NCBI GenBank assembly: GCA_963772975.1
Contig: CAVYZH010000010.1
Span: forward strand, 1-64,000
From: AC-32 sp963772975
GTDB lineage: Bacteria; Actinomycetota; Thermoleophilia; Gaiellales; Gaiellaceae
Length of the DNA: 64,000 nucleotides
Direction: 5' to 3'
Shown: positions 50,941-59,059 of the stretch, one piece after another
Position numbering within the stretch: position 1 is the stretch's first letter
Layout: each line of letters opens with the position of its first letter
Made by a program: the position numbers and the translations under genes
The notes under the pieces: model-generated
Database searches by the model: none
What the model saw: only the letters and a program-made list of their open reading frames with translations
Told to the model about the DNA's origin: nothing

Positions 50941-52077
50941 TCAGCTTCGATACGCCTCGATCAGCACCTGCGCGACCTCGGGCCGGCTGAACTCAACCGG
51001 CGGCAGCTGTCCCTCGGCGAGCAGCTCGCGGACCATCGTGCCCGAGAGGAAGACGTGGTCGTCGCCCCCGTGCGGGCAGGTCTTCGGCGTCGCCATCGAG
51101 CCGCAGACGCGGCAGAAGAAGGCGTGCTCGAAGAACATCGGCTCGATCCCGAGCTCGTGCGGCTCGAACTCGTCGAAGATCAGCTGCGCGTCGTAGGTGC
51201 CGTAGTAGTCACCTACGCCGGCGTGGTCGCGTCCGACGATGAAGTGCGAGCAGCCGTAGTTCTTGCGGCAGATCGCGTGCCAGACCGCCTCGCGCGGCCC
51301 CGCGTAGCGCATCGCGGCGGGGAAGGCGGAGACGAGCACGCGGTCGGCGGGGTAGTAGTTGTCGACCAGCACGCGGTAGCACTCGACGCGGGTCGCCGCC
51401 GGGACGTCGTCGCTCTTCGTCTCTCCCACGAGCGGGTGGATCAGGAGCCCGTCGACGGTCTCGAGCGAGCTCTTGGTCAAGTACTCGTGCGCGCGGTGGA
51501 TCGGGTTGCGCGTCTGGAAGCCGACCACGCGCTTCCAGCCTCGGTCGGCGAACTCGGCGCGCGTCTCGGCCGGATCCTTCGCGAGCTCCGGGAACGCTGG
51601 CTCGGCCCGCTCGAAGACGGTCACGCGGCCGGCGAGGTAGAACGGCTTCTGGTCGTAGAGCCGCTTCACGCCCGGGTGCGCGTCGTCGGTGGTGCGGAAG
51701 CAGCGCTCCGCCTCGCGTTCCTTGTCGTACTCGTAGACGCCGTCGACGTCGAGCACGGCGAGCGCGTTGCCGTCGGCGTCGGTCAGCGCGACCTGGTCGC
51801 CCTCCGGCTCGCGGTCGACCGCGAGGCAGACCGGCAGCGCCCAGGGCAGGCCGTTCGCGAGGCGCATCCCGTCGACGACGCTCTCGTAGTCGTGCCGGGC
51901 CATGAAGCCTTCGAGCGGCGAGAGCGCGCCCGAGGCGAGCATGTCGAGGTCGGAGAGCTCGCGCGAGGTCAGCTCGAGCTGCTTGAGCTGCTCGACCCCG
52001 TCCGGGCGCGTGCCAGTGCGATCGACCAGCTTGCCGCCGTGCGGCTCGATCAGCTGCGTGGTCTCGGTGACGCTCAT
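50941..52077 (-). CDS. sat: Sulfate adenylyltransferase (ATP sulfurylase), zinc-site type
   Basis: Forms adenosine 5'-phosphosulfate from sulfate and ATP. 378 residues: N-terminal PUA-like domain (LTSRELSDLDMLASGALSPLEGFM), catalytic VVGFQTRNPIHRAHEYLTK with the HxxH region, GRDHAGVGDYYGTYDAQLIF, and a cysteine cluster (CRVCGSMATPKTC) followed by HVFLSGTMVRELLAEG. The cysteines are the zinc-binding insert of the bacterial monomeric/homodimeric type, not the CysDN heterodimer. ATG 52077 overlaps the cysC stop (ATGA). Confidence 0.95.
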   Translation of the reverse strand: MSVTETTQLIEPHGGKLVDRTGTRPDGVEQLKQLELTSRELSDLDMLASGALSPLEGFMARHDYESVVDGMRLANGLPWALPVCLAVDREPEGDQVALTDADGNALAVLDVDGVYEYDKEREAERCFRTTDDAHPGVKRLYDQKPFYLAGRVTVFERAEPAFPELAKDPAETRAEFADRGWKRVVGFQTRNPIHRAHEYLTKSSLETVDGLLIHPLVGETKSDDVPAATRVECYRVLVDNYYPADRVLVSAFPAAMRYAGPREAVWHAICRKNYGCSHFIVGRDHAGVGDYYGTYDAQLIFDEFEPHELGIEPMFFEHAFFCRVCGSMATPKTCPHGGDDHVFLSGTMVRELLAEGQLPPVEFSRPEVAQVLIEAYRS

Positions 52078-52673
52078 GCGACCACCTCCGCTGGCACGAG
52101 GCCCAGCTCCTCGAGCTTGGCGACGACGAGCGCCGCGCTCTCCTCCGGCTCGTGCTGCTCGGTATCGACCACGAGCTCTGGGTCGACCGGCTCCTCGTAG
52201 GGATCCGAGACGCCGGTGAACTCCTTGATCTCGCCCTTGAAGGCCTTCTCGTAGAGCCCCTTCACGTCGCGCCTGGCGCACTCGTCGACCGAGGCCTTGA
52301 TGTAGACCTCGACGAAGGTGCCGACCGGCTCGATCCAGTCGCGCGCCTGCTGCCGTGTCTCGGCGTACGGCGAGATCGCAGCCGTGATCACCGCGCCGCC
52401 CTGTCGCGTGATCCGCGAGGCCACCCAGCCGACGCGCTCGACGTGCGTGTCGCGGTCCTCCTTCGAGAAGCCGAGGCCCTTCGACAGGTGCATCCGCACG
52501 TTGTCGCCGTCGAGGTACTCGACGACGAGCCCACGGCGGTCGAGCTCGGGCCCGACGAGGTGCGCGATCGTGGTCTTCCCCGAGCCCGAGAGCCCGGTGA
52601 ACCAGAGCGTGAAGCCGCCGGGCCGGACGTGCGTCGTCTCGGGGTGCTCGGCGGCGTAGATGTGGTCGGTCAT
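52074..52673 (-). CDS. cysC: Adenylylsulfate kinase
   Basis: Phosphorylates APS to PAPS. 199 residues: Walker A GLSGSGKTT at 27-35, VVEYLDGDNVRMHLSKGLGFSKEDRDTHVERVGWVASRI, AAISPYAETRQQARDWI, FVEVYIKASVDECARRDVKGLYEKAFKGEIKEFTGVSDPYEEP. All kinase and DGDNVR motifs are present. It overlaps cysH and sat by 4 bp on each side. Making PAPS beside an iron-sulfur APS-type reductase suggests that PAPS feeds sulfotransferases, possibly for sulfated glycan, though none is seen here. Confidence 0.95.
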   Translation of the reverse strand: MTDHIYAAEHPETTHVRPGGFTLWFTGLSGSGKTTIAHLVGPELDRRGLVVEYLDGDNVRMHLSKGLGFSKEDRDTHVERVGWVASRITRQGGAVITAAISPYAETRQQARDWIEPVGTFVEVYIKASVDECARRDVKGLYEKAFKGEIKEFTGVSDPYEEPVDPELVVDTEQHEPEESAALVVAKLEELGLVPAEVVA

Positions 52674-53368
52674 GTGCCTCCTAGTGGCGTTTCGAGGTGG
52701 ATCCCACACTCGAGCTTGTCGGAGCCGGCCCAGCGGCCGGCACGCTCCTCTTCCTCTGGCGAGATCGGCTTCGTGCACGGGATGCACCCGATCGAGCGGA
52801 AGCCGACGTCGTGGAGCGGGTTGTAGGGAATCTCGTTGACCTGGATGTAGGCCCAGACGCGCTTCTCGTCCCAGTCGGCAAGCGGGTGCAGCTTCCAGAC
52901 CTCGTAGCGCTCGGACCACTGCACCTTCGGCGTCTCCGCGCGACTCGGCGACTGGTCGCGGCGGATGCCGGAGATCCAGGCGTCGTAGGGCTCGAGGGCC
53001 TGTACCAGCGGCTCGACCTTGCGAATGTGGCAGCAGCGGTCGGGGTCGGTCTCCCAGAGGTTCGGCCCCTCCTGCTTGTGCTGCTCGGCGATCGTGATCA
53101 CCGGCGGCGGCGGAAGCAGCGTGATCCCGTAGCGCTCGACGAGGCGGTCGCGCGTCTCGTAGCTCTCGCGGAAGAAGAGGTGCGTATCGAGCTCGACGAC
53201 GGGGATCTCCAGCCCGAGCTCGGCGACCATGTGCACGAGCACGGACGACTGCTTCTGCCACGAGCAGGTCAGGCAGAGACGGTCGCCGAACTCCGTGTGG
53301 GCCCAGCGGAGGACGTCCTCCGCCGGCATCGTCTCGACATCAGGGAGCTGCAGGCTCGGCGTCGCCAA
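52670..53368 (-). CDS. cysH: Adenylylsulfate (APS) reductase, [4Fe-4S] assimilatory type
   Basis: Reduces APS (or PAPS) to sulfite. 232 residues. The iron-sulfur signature is complete: CysCys at 112-113 (DRCCHIRKVEPL) and CxxC at 195/198 (IGCIPCTKP). The catalytic cysteine is in LECGIHLE (Cys221). The PP-loop-like TCSWQKQSSVL near residue 34 binds the nucleotide. The TTG start at 53368 is supported by AAGGAGG upstream; it overlaps the comA end by 29 bp. No sulfite reductase gene is in the window, so the fate of sulfite is open. Confidence 0.93.
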   Translation of the reverse strand: MATPSLQLPDVETMPAEDVLRWAHTEFGDRLCLTCSWQKQSSVLVHMVAELGLEIPVVELDTHLFFRESYETRDRLVERYGITLLPPPPVITIAEQHKQEGPNLWETDPDRCCHIRKVEPLVQALEPYDAWISGIRRDQSPSRAETPKVQWSERYEVWKLHPLADWDEKRVWAYIQVNEIPYNPLHDVGFRSIGCIPCTKPISPEEEERAGRWAGSDKLECGIHLETPLGGT

Positions 53369-54101
53369 GGAGCACCTCCTTCAGCGTGTCGGCCCGCAGC
53401 CCGAGGCGCAGCGTCTCGAGGGGGATCACTTCCTCGGGCGGGATGTTGCCGAGGTTGACCCCTGGCCCGAACTGCTTCACGAACCAGGCCTGGCTCGCCT
53501 TGGACGGGGCCTCGAAGAGCAGGTCGTTGACGTCCACCTCGTGCGCGATCTCGTCCACGAGCCCGGTGCGCATCTCGCCGGTCGGGCGGTAGATGCCCGC
53601 GGTGCCGCCCTCGCGGCCCTCGGTGATCACCTTCCAGGCGCCGGCCCCGAGCTCGCCCTTGATCCACTCGACCCACTGGTACGGGGCGAAGACGGCCTCG
53701 GCGTCCTTCGAGCCGACCTCCGAGAGAACGGTGAAGTCGCGCGCGAAGTCGGCGATCAGCTCCAGCTTGCGCTCACGCGGGAGGTCGATCACGCCGTCCG
53801 AGATCTCGACGTGCGTCATCCCGAGCTCGCCGAGCCAGCGCTTGTACTCGTCCAGCTTGCCCTGGGCGTAGACGGCCTCGAAGAAGGTGCCGCCGATCAC
53901 GACCGGCTTCTCCTTCAGCACGTCGAGCTTGCGCTGCAGGTTTGGGGTCACATAGGCCGTGCCCCAGCCGAGCTTGACGATGTCGATGTAGTCGCCGCTC
54001 GTCTCGAGCACGTCCTCCCACGCGCGCGGGCCGAGGCCCTTGTCGATCACGTGCGTGAGGCCGCCATCGCGGTTCAGGTCGAGAAAATCAGAACCGGGCA
54101 A
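53340..54101 (-). CDS. comA: Phosphosulfolactate synthase
   Basis: Adds sulfite to phosphoenolpyruvate to give (2R)-phosphosulfolactate, the first step to coenzyme M in methanogens and to sulfolactate in some bacteria (for example the sporulation protein of Bacillus). 253 residues with the ComA barrel: LTHVIDKGLGPRAWEDVLETSGDYIDIVKLGWGTAYV, VVIGGTFFEAVYAQGKLDEY, HVEISDGVIDLPRERKLELI and the diagnostic WKVITEGREGGTAGIYRPTG. The TTG start at 54101 has a GGAGGAG box just upstream and overlaps the hydratase beta gene by 14 bp. Its place directly before cysH couples it to sulfite supply. Confidence 0.9.
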   Translation of the reverse strand: MPGSDFLDLNRDGGLTHVIDKGLGPRAWEDVLETSGDYIDIVKLGWGTAYVTPNLQRKLDVLKEKPVVIGGTFFEAVYAQGKLDEYKRWLGELGMTHVEISDGVIDLPRERKLELIADFARDFTVLSEVGSKDAEAVFAPYQWVEWIKGELGAGAWKVITEGREGGTAGIYRPTGEMRTGLVDEIAHEVDVNDLLFEAPSKASQAWFVKQFGPGVNLGNIPPEEVIPLETLRLGLRADTLKEVLLGDAEPAAP

Positions 54102-54672
54102 AGAGCTCCTCCAGTTTCTTGGTCGCGGCGGTCTGGACGTCGTGGTAGAGCGAGTTGCCGTGGGCGTCGATGCCGACCGTGAGCGGGCCGAAGTCCTTCA
54201 CCCGGAACTTCCACAGGCACTCCGGCATGAGCTCCTCCCAGGCGACCTCCTCGATCTCCTCGATCTGGGTCGTCTCGAGCGCCGCGGCGCCGCCGACGAT
54301 CGCGAAATAGATCATCCCGAGCCGCTGCATCGGCTCGATCGCCTCGTCCGGAAAACCGCCCTTGCCGCAGATCGCGCGCACGCCGTACTGCGCGCCGAGC
54401 GGCTCGGTGAACCGCACCATGCGCGCGCTCGTGGTGGTGCCGATGCACACGGGCTCGTACTTGTCTCCGACCTTGCGCACACCGGGCGCGGTGTGGAGCA
54501 GGAACGCGCCCTTCAGGTCCATGGGCGGCTCGACGCCCTCGTCGAAGATGCGCATCTGCGTCCGGTCGCGGATGCCGATGATGTGCCCCTGGACGACGAC
54601 CTCGTCGCCGGCGCGCAGCTTAAGGATCTCGGCCTCGTCGGTGATCGGGAACGTGACTTCGTGCGTTGCCAC
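54088..54672 (-). CDS. Class I fumarase/tartrate dehydratase-type hydro-lyase, beta subunit
   Basis: 194 residues matching the C-terminal (beta) swivelling domain of class I fumarases and TtdB: HEVTFPITDEAEILKLRAGDEVVVQGHIIGIRDRTQMRIFDEG, GAFLLHTAPGVRK, VCIGTTTSARMVRF and AICGKGGFPDEAIEPMQRLGMIYFAIVGGAAAL. GTG 54672 follows the alpha-subunit stop by 2 bp. With the alpha subunit it would hydrate fumarate to malate; L-tartrate or another hydroxy-diacid (even a sulfonated analogue) cannot be excluded. Confidence 0.9.
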   Translation of the reverse strand: MATHEVTFPITDEAEILKLRAGDEVVVQGHIIGIRDRTQMRIFDEGVEPPMDLKGAFLLHTAPGVRKVGDKYEPVCIGTTTSARMVRFTEPLGAQYGVRAICGKGGFPDEAIEPMQRLGMIYFAIVGGAAALETTQIEEIEEVAWEELMPECLWKFRVKDFGPLTVGIDAHGNSLYHDVQTAATKKLEELFARF

Positions 54673-54674
54673 GT

Positions 54675-55571
54675 CTAAGCCTCCCGGTCGAACTCGACGT
54701 CGCCGTTCGCGCTCACGTGCACGCTGGCACGTCGAGCGGCCCAGCACTGGTAGTTGACCGCGACGGGATTGAGGGTCATGTGCGTGTCCGCGTGCTCGAT
54801 GTGGCAGTTGAGGACGGTCACGTCGCCGCCGAGGCCCATCGGGCCGATGCCGGTCTCGTTCAGGAGGCCCATCAACTCGTCCTCGAGCTCCGCAACGATC
54901 GGGTCGCTGTTGCGCGTACCGATCGGCCGCGCGATCGCCTCCTTGGCGAGGTACATCGCGTAGTCGGCGGAGCCGCCGATCCCGACGCCGACGATTCCGG
55001 GCGGGCACGGCTTGCCGCCGGCGCCGACGATCGACTCGAGCACGAACTGCTTGATCCCCTTCACGCCGTCGGCGGGGACGCACATCTTCAGGAAGCTCAT
55101 GTTCTCCGAGCCCGAGCCCTTCGGCACGCACTTGACGTCGAGGCCGTCCCAGTCGGCGATGAACTCCCAGTGCACGATCGGCAGGCGGTAGCCCGTGTTC
55201 GGGCCGGTGTTCTCGCGCGTGATCGTGTGGACGGCGTTCGAGCGCAGCGGATGCTCGAGCGTGGCGCGCTCGGTGCCTGCTTTCAGCGCCGCGTAAATGT
55301 TGGCCGGATGCAGCGGAAAGTGCTCGCCGACGCGGCAGGTGTAGACGGCGATCCCGGTGTCCTGGCAGACGAGGTTGTCCCGGTCGTCGGCGACCTGGAC
55401 GTTCTTGACGATCGTGTCCAGCACGCGCTTGCCGGCAACCGATGTCTCGCGCTGCTGGGCGTCGACGAGCGCGTCGCGCAGGTCCTGCGGGATGTCCTTC
55501 AGCGCCCACACGTAGAGATGCGCGGCCGCATCCTCGACCGCCTGACGCAGGTCGACGGCAACGGTGCTCAT
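54675..55571 (-). CDS. Class I fumarase/tartrate dehydratase-type hydro-lyase, alpha subunit
   Basis: 298 residues. The [4Fe-4S] cluster cysteines are in LVCQDTGIAVYTC, KPCPPGIVGVGIGG and LNCHIEHADTHM. Other conserved parts are SNAVHTITRENTGPNTGYRLPIVHWEF, VPKGSGSENMSFLKMCVPADG and GIGPMGLGGDVTVLN. This is the TtdA/FumA-N type found as a separate subunit in many anaerobes and actinobacteria. ATG 55571 overlaps the flavoprotein stop (ATGA). Oxygen-labile cluster enzymes next to a fumarate-type flavoprotein suggest low-oxygen metabolism. Confidence 0.92.
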   Translation of the reverse strand: MSTVAVDLRQAVEDAAAHLYVWALKDIPQDLRDALVDAQQRETSVAGKRVLDTIVKNVQVADDRDNLVCQDTGIAVYTCRVGEHFPLHPANIYAALKAGTERATLEHPLRSNAVHTITRENTGPNTGYRLPIVHWEFIADWDGLDVKCVPKGSGSENMSFLKMCVPADGVKGIKQFVLESIVGAGGKPCPPGIVGVGIGGSADYAMYLAKEAIARPIGTRNSDPIVAELEDELMGLLNETGIGPMGLGGDVTVLNCHIEHADTHMTLNPVAVNYQCWAARRASVHVSANGDVEFDREA

Positions 55572-56782
55572 GCGGCCCTTTCCGCGGCGGCGGCGCCGGC
55601 GCGCCGGCCGAAGACCGTGCACTCGAGCAGGCTGTTCCCCATCATCCGGTTGCGCCCGTGGGTGCCGCCGGCGATCTCGCCACAGGCGAAGATCCCGGGC
55701 AGCGTCGTCTTGCCGTGCTCGTCGATCACGAGGCCTCCGTTCTGGTAGTGCAGGACGGGGTAGGTGAGGATCGCCTCCCGCAGCGGATCGATCCCGGCGG
55801 AACGGTAGCGGCGCAGCATGTACGGGAGCGAGATCTCGGCGTCGGCCTCGGGCACGCGCGTCGTGTCGAGCAGCACCGCAGGGCGGCCGTCCGGCGTCTC
55901 GACGCCGCGGCCGGCCTCGACCTCGTCGAAGATCGCCCGCGAGACCGCGTCGCGCGGGCCGAGCGGGTCGGTGAACTCCTCGCCCTCGACGTTCAGCAGC
56001 GTGGCGCCATAGGCACGGGTGGTCTCGGGGATCGAGTAGCCCTGCATCGTGGGCGGCCACGCGCCGCCGTTCGGGTGGTACTGCAGCGCGTCGAGGTCTC
56101 GGCTCTCCGCTCCTAGCTCTAGCGCCAGGCGCGTGACCTCGCCGGTCGCGCCGGGATGGTTGGTCGAGAGCTCGCCGCGCTCCTCGGCCTCGCGGTAGCA
56201 GCGGCCGCCGGCGGCCAGCACGACGGCGCCGGCGTCGATCACGAGCTCGTCGCCGTTCTTGCGCTGGCAGGTTGCGACCCAGCCGTTCTCCCGCCGCTCG
56301 AGCGAGACGAGCGGGCTGTTCGGAAAGGATTCGCCGCCCGAGGCGGTGTACGCGTCGCGCAGCGCGGTCGTGATCGCATGGCCGGTGCGATCGCCGACCT
56401 GCAGCAGCCGCTTGCGGCTCGAGCCGCCGCAGCGCGCCAGGCGGTAGCCGCCGTTCTCGCGCGTGAACTCGACGCCCTGCTCTTCGAGCCAGTGGATCGC
56501 GCCGGGCGCCTCGGCGGTGAGCACCTCGACGAGCTGGCGGTCAGCCGTCTCGTGCGAGCTCTGCCAGACGTCCTCGGCGTGCTGCTCCGGAGAGTCGTCG
56601 TCGCCGAAGGCGGCCTGAATCCCGCCCTGGGCCTTGGCCGAGTTGCATGACTGCAGCGACCCCTTCGTCACCAGCGCGACCCGCGCGCCGGCCCGCTCGG
56701 CCGAGAGCGCGGCCGCGAGCCCGGAGGCGCCGCTGCCGACGACGAGCACGTCGAATGAGACCCGTTCGGCCACGGTGCGCAT
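55568..56782 (-). CDS. Fumarate reductase/L-aspartate oxidase-type FAD flavoprotein
   Basis: 404 residues: FAD-binding VLVVGSGASGLAAALSAERAGARVALVTKG, SCNSAKAQGGIQAAFG (flavin-proximal motif), WLEEQGVEFTRENGGYRLARCGGSSRKRLLQVGDRTGHAI, LDALQYHPNG and GIFACGEIAGGTHGRNRMMGNSLLECTVFG. The closest patterns are L-aspartate oxidase and soluble fumarate/succinate flavoproteins. It is shorter than NadB because the C-terminal helical domain is missing, and no nadA/nadC is adjacent. First gene of a co-directional run continuing to 47229; divergent from the methyltransferase. Confidence 0.85.
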   Translation of the reverse strand: MRTVAERVSFDVLVVGSGASGLAAALSAERAGARVALVTKGSLQSCNSAKAQGGIQAAFGDDDSPEQHAEDVWQSSHETADRQLVEVLTAEAPGAIHWLEEQGVEFTRENGGYRLARCGGSSRKRLLQVGDRTGHAITTALRDAYTASGGESFPNSPLVSLERRENGWVATCQRKNGDELVIDAGAVVLAAGGRCYREAEERGELSTNHPGATGEVTRLALELGAESRDLDALQYHPNGGAWPPTMQGYSIPETTRAYGATLLNVEGEEFTDPLGPRDAVSRAIFDEVEAGRGVETPDGRPAVLLDTTRVPEADAEISLPYMLRRYRSAGIDPLREAILTYPVLHYQNGGLVIDEHGKTTLPGIFACGEIAGGTHGRNRMMGNSLLECTVFGRRAGAAAAERAA

Positions 56783-56830
56783 CGTACCCTAATCTCAGAC
56801 ATTACAACTACTTATTCCCGAGCGGAGGGC

Positions 56831-56836
56831 TATGCT
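56831..56836 (+). promoter_or_regulatory. Candidate -10 element (TATGCT)
   Basis: TATGCT lies nine bases before ATG 56846, in a short AT-richer divergent spacer (56783-56845). The same hexamer occurs at 61021 before the dioxygenase. No ribosome-binding site is visible, suggesting a leaderless or nearly leaderless mRNA. Confidence 0.4.
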
Positions 56837-56845
56837 CGCCGACCG

Positions 56846-57760
56846 ATGCGATGGCTGGCCAAGGCAGCGGTACAGAAGGGCTTCGGCGTCCTCCCTCAGG
56901 GCGAGCGGCTGAACTACGTCTTCCAGCGGCGCGTGCTGCGCTCGCTGCCGGCGGGCGACGGGGCGCTCCGCCAGAAGTTCTCGCGTGCGCTGCAGCACCT
57001 CGGCGCCTACGAGGAGCACGGGCCCGGCGTGCCGGCGGCGGACGCGACCTTCTACGAGTTCGGCGCCGGCTGGGACCTGGCGATCCCGGTCGCCTACGCG
57101 CTGCTCGGCGTCGGCGCGCAGGTGCTGGTCGACATTCGCCCCAGCGCGCGGGTCGAGCTCGTGAACGACTCCCTCGCCTCGTACGAGCGGCTCCGCGGCG
57201 AGCTCGAGGGCGTAGCGGGCCGCGAGCTCCGTCCGCTCGGCGGGCCGATCACCCAGCTGGAGGAGCTGGTGGACCGTTTCGGCATCCGTTACCTCGCGCC
57301 CTGCGACGCGCGCGGCACCGGCCTCCCCGCCGAGTCAATCGAGTTCGTCTCCAGCACCGACACCTGCGAGCACATCCCCGGCGCCGACCTGGCCGAGATC
57401 TTCCGCGAGTGCTTTCGCCTGCTGCATCCCGGCGGCGCCTTCAGCTGCCGGATCGACCTGCAGGACCACTACGCGTACTTCGACCGGTCGCTGTCGAAGT
57501 ACAACTTCCTGCGCTACTCCGACCGCGCGTGGAGCCTCGTCAACTCGCCGCTCCACTACCAGAACCGCCTCCGCTCGCCCGAGTACCTGCAGCTGGTGCG
57601 CGATGCGGGCTTCGAGCTCGTGGTCGAGAAGCCGTCCGGGCCGAGCGAGGCCGGGCTGAGGGAGCTCGAGTCGCTGCCGCTCGCGCCACGGTTCCGCAAG
57701 TACCCACCGGAAGACCTCGGCGTGACGGTGCTGTCGTTCGTCGCGAAACGTCCGGCTTGA
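56846..57760 (+). CDS. SAM-dependent class I methyltransferase-like protein
   Basis: 304 residues. An N-terminal helical part (MRWLAKAAVQKGFGVLPQGERLNYVFQRRVLRSLP) precedes a Rossmann-type domain: TFYEFGAGWDLAIPVAYALLGVGAQVLVDIRPSARVELVNDSL (motif I with acidic end of strand 2), SIEFVSSTDTCEHIPGADLAEIFRECFRLLHPGGAFSCRIDLQDHYAYFD (motifs II/III), and a C-terminal FELVVEKPSG. Such proteins methylate sugars or lipids, and similar ones occur in glycan loci. Stand-alone here; acceptor unknown. Confidence 0.78.
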   Translation: MRWLAKAAVQKGFGVLPQGERLNYVFQRRVLRSLPAGDGALRQKFSRALQHLGAYEEHGPGVPAADATFYEFGAGWDLAIPVAYALLGVGAQVLVDIRPSARVELVNDSLASYERLRGELEGVAGRELRPLGGPITQLEELVDRFGIRYLAPCDARGTGLPAESIEFVSSTDTCEHIPGADLAEIFRECFRLLHPGGAFSCRIDLQDHYAYFDRSLSKYNFLRYSDRAWSLVNSPLHYQNRLRSPEYLQLVRDAGFELVVEKPSGPSEAGLRELESLPLAPRFRKYPPEDLGVTVLSFVAKRPA

Positions 57761-57791
57761 GCATCGCGGCCCCGCTGCCGATCTTGGTGGC

Positions 57792-58118
57792 ATGGGACGC
57801 GCGCTCGGAATGGTCTCGCTACTCGTGACGCTGGTCGTGATCGGCTGGATGCTGACCGCCCAGCAGTCGGGCTCCTCGAGCGCCGCGAAGGCCACGCAAC
57901 AGGTCGACCAGGCCCAGGTGACCGCCAACGCCGTCGCCTTCCAGCAGGCCGAGGCTCAGCTCGAGCAGCAGCACGCGGTCAACGGCACCTACGCGGGCAC
58001 GTCGCTCGACGGCTTCGGCGTGAAGCTCGTCCAGGCGGACGCGAGCTCCTACTGCATCCAGAACGCGACCGAGCACCTGGCCGGCCCCGGCGGCGCCGTC
58101 GCCACCGGTCCCTGCTAG
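57792..58118 (+). CDS. Small membrane-anchored protein, pilin-like architecture
   Basis: 108 residues with one N-terminal hydrophobic helix (MGRALGMVSLLVTLVVIGWMLTAQQSG), then a Gln/Ala-rich coil (QQVDQAQVTANAVAFQQAEAQLEQQHAVNG) and a short domain NGTYAGTSLDGFGVKLVQADASSYCIQNATEHLAGPGGAVATGPC with two cysteines. The layout (helix, then a YAGTS...SYCIQ domain) recalls minor pilins, but there is no prepilin cleavage motif I can defend. Its stop overlaps the convergent dehydratase gene by 4 bp. Confidence 0.65.
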   Translation: MGRALGMVSLLVTLVVIGWMLTAQQSGSSSAAKATQQVDQAQVTANAVAFQQAEAQLEQQHAVNGTYAGTSLDGFGVKLVQADASSYCIQNATEHLAGPGGAVATGPC

Positions 58119-59059
58119 GGCGTCTCGCCGGCCAGGATCTGCGCGAGCTTCCCGGCGTCGATGTTCCCGCCGGAGACGATGCACACGACCTGCTCGTCCC
58201 AGCGGTGGTGGAGAGCGGCTGCGAGCGCGAGCGCGCCGGCGCCCTCGGCAACCACGCGGGCGCGGCCCGCAAGGAGACGGACGGCGGCGGCGGTCTCGTC
58301 CAGCGAGACGGCGAACGCGCCGTCGAGCACTTCACGTGCGCGCGTCCACATCTCCGGCAGCAGCGCCGGTGCGCCGGAGCCGTCGACGAACGAGACCTGG
58401 TACTCGACCGGCCGCGGCTCGCCTCGCTCGAACGCGGCCGTCAGCGGCGCGCCCGTGTCAGGCTCGACCGCATAGACCTTGGTTTCGGGCCGGATGGCCT
58501 TCACCGCGCTCGCGATCCCGACGCTGAGACCCCCACCGCCGAACGGGACGAGCAGTCGATCTGGATCCGGCAGGTCGTCGAGGATCTCGAGGCCGATCGT
58601 CCCGTTTCCCGCCATCACCCGCTCGTCCTGGACGGGATGGATGAACACGCCCTCCGCCTCCGGGAACGCGGATTCCGAGATCGCCCGCCACCAGCTGTCG
58701 TAGGGCACCTTCATGACGGTGCCCCCGAGCCGCTCGATCGCGGCGAGCTTCGTCTCCGGCGCGTGATCCGGCACGACGACGCTGCAGGGCAGGCCGAACT
58801 CGCGCGCGGCCCAGGCCACGCCCTGGCCCATGTTCCCGGCGCTCGCCGTGACGACCCCCGCGCGCAGCTCCTCCGAGTCGGTCTGCAGAATCGCGTTCAG
58901 CGCGCCGCGGAGCTTGAAGGAGCCGATCGGCTGTAGGTTCTCGAGCTTCAGGTAGACGGCGCCGGGCTGCTCCGGCAGCTCGAGCCGGACGAGCGGCGTC
59001 CGCACGATCCGGCCGGAGAGGCGCTCGCGAGCGGCGCGGATCTCTTCGAGCGGGATCAA
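58115..59059 (-). CDS. Threonine/serine dehydratase family PLP enzyme
   Basis: 314 residues, fold type II. The PLP lysine is in IGSFKLRGALNA (Lys50); VTASAGNMGQGVAWAAREFGL and the phosphate-binding glycine loop VPFGGGGLSVGIASAV (175-178) are intact, as is VCIVSGGNIDAGKL near the C-terminus. There is no ACT regulatory domain, so it is a catabolic-type enzyme deaminating threonine or serine to 2-oxoacids; hydroxyaspartate or diaminopropionate are alternatives. TTG 59059 overlaps the ornithine cyclodeaminase-type stop (TTGA). Confidence 0.87.
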   Translation of the reverse strand: MIPLEEIRAARERLSGRIVRTPLVRLELPEQPGAVYLKLENLQPIGSFKLRGALNAILQTDSEELRAGVVTASAGNMGQGVAWAAREFGLPCSVVVPDHAPETKLAAIERLGGTVMKVPYDSWWRAISESAFPEAEGVFIHPVQDERVMAGNGTIGLEILDDLPDPDRLLVPFGGGGLSVGIASAVKAIRPETKVYAVEPDTGAPLTAAFERGEPRPVEYQVSFVDGSGAPALLPEMWTRAREVLDGAFAVSLDETAAAVRLLAGRARVVAEGAGALALAAALHHRWDEQVVCIVSGGNIDAGKLAQILAGETP

